From assembly GCA_032718475.1 (NCBI GenBank), contig JAUCBJ010002752.1, positions 51,981 to 115,980 of the forward strand: a stretch of 64,000 bases of DNA, in the 5' to 3' direction. The notes below the pieces were generated by a model that searched no databases, had not been told where the DNA came from, and saw nothing but the letters and a program-made list of their open reading frames with translations. Each line of letters starts with the position of its first letter. The first letter of the stretch is position 1. This document shows positions 60,863-64,000 of this stretch, piece by piece. The DNA is from Nemertoderma westbladi (lineage: Eukaryota > Xenacoelomorpha > Nemertodermatida > Nemertodermatidae). A program made the position numbers and the translations under genes.

Positions 60863-62700
60863 AGTTCCGGATGAAACCATTTCGCATTGCGGATTTCCGA
60901 AATAAGGTTGAGCTGCATCATCTCATGTCTCAATATTTTCTGCAACGATTGAAGTCGCCTATGTGAGACTATGGAGCCGGATGTGAGATTACGTAATCTA
61001 TATATAATTTCATATTTTGAGATATTTCTTTTTTTTGTGTTTTTTTTAAATAGTTTATAGTACGTATAGATTATGGGACTGTTACTTGTACTAAGCATTT
61101 GTTATTAGGATAAACGAATTCCTCTGTGATTTTGGGTACTGTATATTCGCACTATATTTTTGAATCAGTGCACTTGCATGTTTTTTGATTATTTTTGTGG
61201 ATGAAATTTAAGATTTTAACATCTTTGGTGGCCGCATAAAATGGTAATTTTTCTGCTGTAAACCGTGATTAATTACGAAAAACAACTCCTTTTTGACGTA
61301 TTTCGTGGTAATTATAAGTTTTGCCACTCGGTTCGTTAATCTAGTTATTTAGTTGCGGCGACCACTGATGAGGGATGGCACTGTTTTACCGCGTTCTTAT
61401 CATTATGCCCAATCGATTTTTATAAAAGATGTACGAAAGTTTTCTAATTGCCAGAAAGTTTGCCTTTATCGAACTTGCCCTTAAACTACATTAATATAAA
61501 TAGATTATATGGGTGAATCTCTTTAACGTCTCGTTGAATGTTGTGGGCGGGAGGAAGTGAAAAGTGAAATATTTACATCAAAAACACAATTAAATCTTTC
61601 CCTAATGATCCTTAAGTTTACTAACAGCAGGTATGGAGATTACGCTCAGATTATCTAGAGATTCACCAATATCATCGTAGATTTACGTTATTGTTCCGAT
61701 TGTGATCTGATATTTTGCCAATTATTGTGTTTTTGTGTTCTCTTAGTTTGGTTTGTTTGTTTGTTGTTAGTTTGTTTGTATATGATTTTGTGTTTGTTCA
61801 ATGATGTCCTCTTATTATTATAGTGCTTGTTATGGTCATCAGCAGTAAATTGAACGTTAAAGTATAAGTTCTGCTGCGTAAGGTGCTGCTTGGCCACGTA
61901 TACTGATAACGTTCGTACCTTAAGTGGAGCCTTATTATTCTTACTGCCGTCCATTTATAATACAAAATATAATGTATTTAACAATGTTTAGTTTTTAGTC
62001 TGCTCTTCTATGTATATTATGCAATTATACTAACGGTTGAGGTAGGGCTGGTTTTGTTAGAAGAAATATCATTAGAAGCTGCCAACCTACAGTGCCTACA
62101 TTCCTGTTTTAAGTTAGTTGAACTAATCTTTTGTTTTAAGTCTACGTCGACAGACATTTCCATGATGCCTTCCTTGCAATATGTTAGTTACCGTTGTGAT
62201 TCAAAATTATATCTTTCTAATATTTTATATAACAGTGATTGTTTCAGGGTTGTTTCATTCCGTGTCTGTCTGTCTATTCTGGGATTACAACTTTGATATT
62301 AATTGTAAACTTTGCAGTATTAAACTGTTGACTTGAGTTGTTGTTCTGTGATGTTATGTTAAGAGCAGTCTTCCGAGCTGACACAGTTTTTTTGGATTTG
62401 TATAAATTCTGATATTTGTAGTTAATAAGTTGTATTATTTGTTAAATTTTTGTAAAATCATTAACCTAGACGACTATTGCTTTTATTTTGTTATGCCATA
62501 AGTAATGAGTTTGTTTATTTTCATTAATTTCTCCCATTCAATTTAGCAGAAATGTTTTTCAAATGTAGAATATATTAGCTTCTTTCGAAATTGTTTGATT
62601 GTTTAACATTAAAACTCTATAAAATGAAATTGTTATTTGTCAGATCTTATTTTTACTGACACCTGTCAGATATTAAATAAAGCCTTTCAAAATATTAGTA
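60863..62700 (+). terminator. inx: Innexin 3' UTR and polyadenylation signal
   Basis: No further coding exon is seen. AATAAA at 62,676-62,681 is followed by a T/G-containing stretch and is the best poly(A) signal, giving a 3' UTR of about 1.8 kb. An ATTAAA near 62,609 and others are alternatives. Confidence 0.5.
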
Positions 62701-62756
62701 ATATTATGCCGAGTTGAAAAGTAGGTTTTCTGTATGGTCTGTTCTTCTCTTGTAAG

Positions 62757-63540
62757 TCCACCCCTCACACTCCCTCCCCTTCCCGCCCCACACTCCCTCC
62801 CTGCCCGCCCACACTCCCTCCCTGCACACCCACACTCCCTCCCTTCCCGCCCCACACTCCCTCCCTTCCCGCCCCACACTCCCTCCTCAGCCGCCCACAC
62901 TCCCTCCCTTCCCGCCCCACACTCCCTCCCTTCCCGCCCCACACTCCCTCCCTTCCCGCCCCACACTCCCTCCCTTCCCGCCCCACACTCCCTCCCTTCC
63001 CGCCCCACACTCCCTCCCTTCCCGCCCCACACTCCCTCCCTTCCCGCCCCACACTCCCTCCCTTCCCGCCCCACACTCCCTCCCTTCCCGCCCCACACTC
63101 CCTCCCTTCCCGCCCCACACTCCCATCCCTTCCCGCCCCACACTCCCTCCCTTCCCGCCCCACACTCCCTCCCTGCCCCCACACTCCCTCCCAGCCCCCA
63201 CACTCCCTTCCCAGCCCCCACACTCCCTCCCTTCCCAGCCCCCTCCCTCCCTCCCTTCCCAGCCCCACACTCCCTCCCTTCCCAGCCCCCCACTCCCTGC
63301 CCCCTCCCTCCCTCCCACCCCCTCCCCTCCCGCCCCACACCCCCTCCCTTCCCAGCCCCACACTCCCTCCCTCCCAGCCCCACACTCCCTCCCTCCCAGC
63401 CCCACACTCCCTCCCTCCGCCCCACACTCCTCCCTCCCAGCCCCACACTCCCTCCCTCCCCCCCCCACACTCCCACCCTCCCAGCCCCACACTACCTCCC
63501 TCCCAGCCCCACACTCCCTCCCAGCCCACCCCCCCCCCCC
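62757..63540. repeat. 22-bp C-rich minisatellite, about 35 units
   Basis: Unit cacactccctcccttcccgc cc on the + strand, becoming irregular (cagccc for cgcccc) toward the right. Nearly all pyrimidine with CAC interruptions, so the minus strand is G-rich. It starts about 75 bases after the innexin poly(A) signal. Open frames on both strands are compositional. Confidence 0.95.
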
Positions 63541-64000
63541 ACAGCTACCTGGCACTGGGGGGTCTCTTATCATATTACTCTGTCTATTTTATTTTATTTG
63601 ATATTTTAAACGTCAATTTATTTATGTATTCGAGTATTAATTTATTTACTTTGTAACAACTGTTTATTTTATACGTATGTACGATAATTTCTTTAATCAT
63701 TTCGCTAAGAATGTATCTATTTGCCAAATGAAAAATGATTTGCTTCTGAAAAACGTACAGTTTGTCTCGTATCCTTATGTTTAATTTACCAATGATAATT
63801 ATTATTAATTTATATATATCGTTCAAAACGTTTTAAATTTAGTTCAATTAAATAACGCTCAAAGTCTTGGTTTTAAATTCTGTTAATTTAAAGTGTTCAT
63901 ATAAGAAACGGTATGGAAACTTATGAACGTTTAATTTGTTGATTGTTTGTGAAGTTATTTAGCATCAGCTATGTGATTGGTACCTGATTTAGTGAGGTAT
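63541..64000. other. AT-rich flank, no gene
   Basis: Nothing supported to the end of the window. Confidence 0.5.

Larger units (their letters stand above)
10477..62700 (+). other. inx: Innexin gene, whole locus
   Basis: One + strand transcription unit can be assembled from at least five alternative coding first exons and five common exons. Joining the 44,030 first exon to the common body gives 1,212 coding bases, 403 residues, the normal size for an innexin. The phases agree at every junction (1, 1, 2, 0, 1). Innexins form gap junctions and hemichannels in the plasma membrane of invertebrates. The introns are large (19 kb between the first two first exons) and hold nearly all the tandem arrays and transposon debris of the window. 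Use of the distant first exons is inferred from coding phase and position, not shown. Confidence 0.8.

Noticed and set aside
62673-63609. Gly-rich and Pro-rich open frames on both strands
   Set aside because: Compositional consequence of the C-rich array.

Overview
The window is nuclear DNA of an invertebrate animal. It is AT-rich and intron-bearing, with GT-AG splice sites, LINE, SINE and MITE debris and very large minisatellites. The decisive marker is an innexin gap-junction gene: four membrane segments, two cysteines near each edge of the extracellular loops, and a YQWVPF motif. Innexins point to a non-vertebrate animal. I cannot fix the phylum from sequence alone. The first-loop wording (EDYCWTQGLY) reminds me of cnidarian-type innexins, but only weakly.

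Layout. (1) 1-5,700: two abutting near-perfect palindromes, then an orphan gene (535-4,724). Its Thr/Pro-rich product carries about 46 nine-residue repeats, a SUMO-interacting-like motif and a second block of six-residue repeats. The reading frame steps back by one base at a run of eight T. (2) 5,700-10,430: no gene seen; MITE, SINE and dispersed repeats. (3) 10,477-62,700: one innexin gene of about 52 kb on the + strand. At least five candidate coding first exons (10,477; 30,256; 44,030; 46,104; 47,770) each encode a different 15-20 residue N-terminus. All end in the same phase and can splice to the common body: exons at 49,428-49,577, 49,858-50,035, 54,059-54,230, 54,521-54,710 and 60,402-60,862. 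The predicted proteins are 398-403 residues. (4) The introns and downstream flank hold about 20 kb of tandem arrays with units of 32, 20, 37, 21, 30 and 22 bp.

The most unusual structure is the 21-bp array at 50,019-53,829. Its unit is the exon 3/intron 3 boundary itself, so about 180 copies of a near-consensus 5' splice site follow the real one. In the innexin frame every unit also carries a TAA stop, so only the first donor keeps the protein intact.

Mobile DNA: an APE-type non-LTR retrotransposon family in at least five degraded pieces on the minus strand or as short fragments; a different LINE fragment; L2/CR1-like fragments; the C-terminal end of a restriction-like-endonuclease LINE; a MITE family with inverted termini; a second dispersed repeat family with AT-rich and G-rich ends; and tRNA-derived SINE pieces. 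All look dead.

Gene models were read by eye from splice consensus, phase and protein similarity. No transcript data were available, so which first exons are used is inference.
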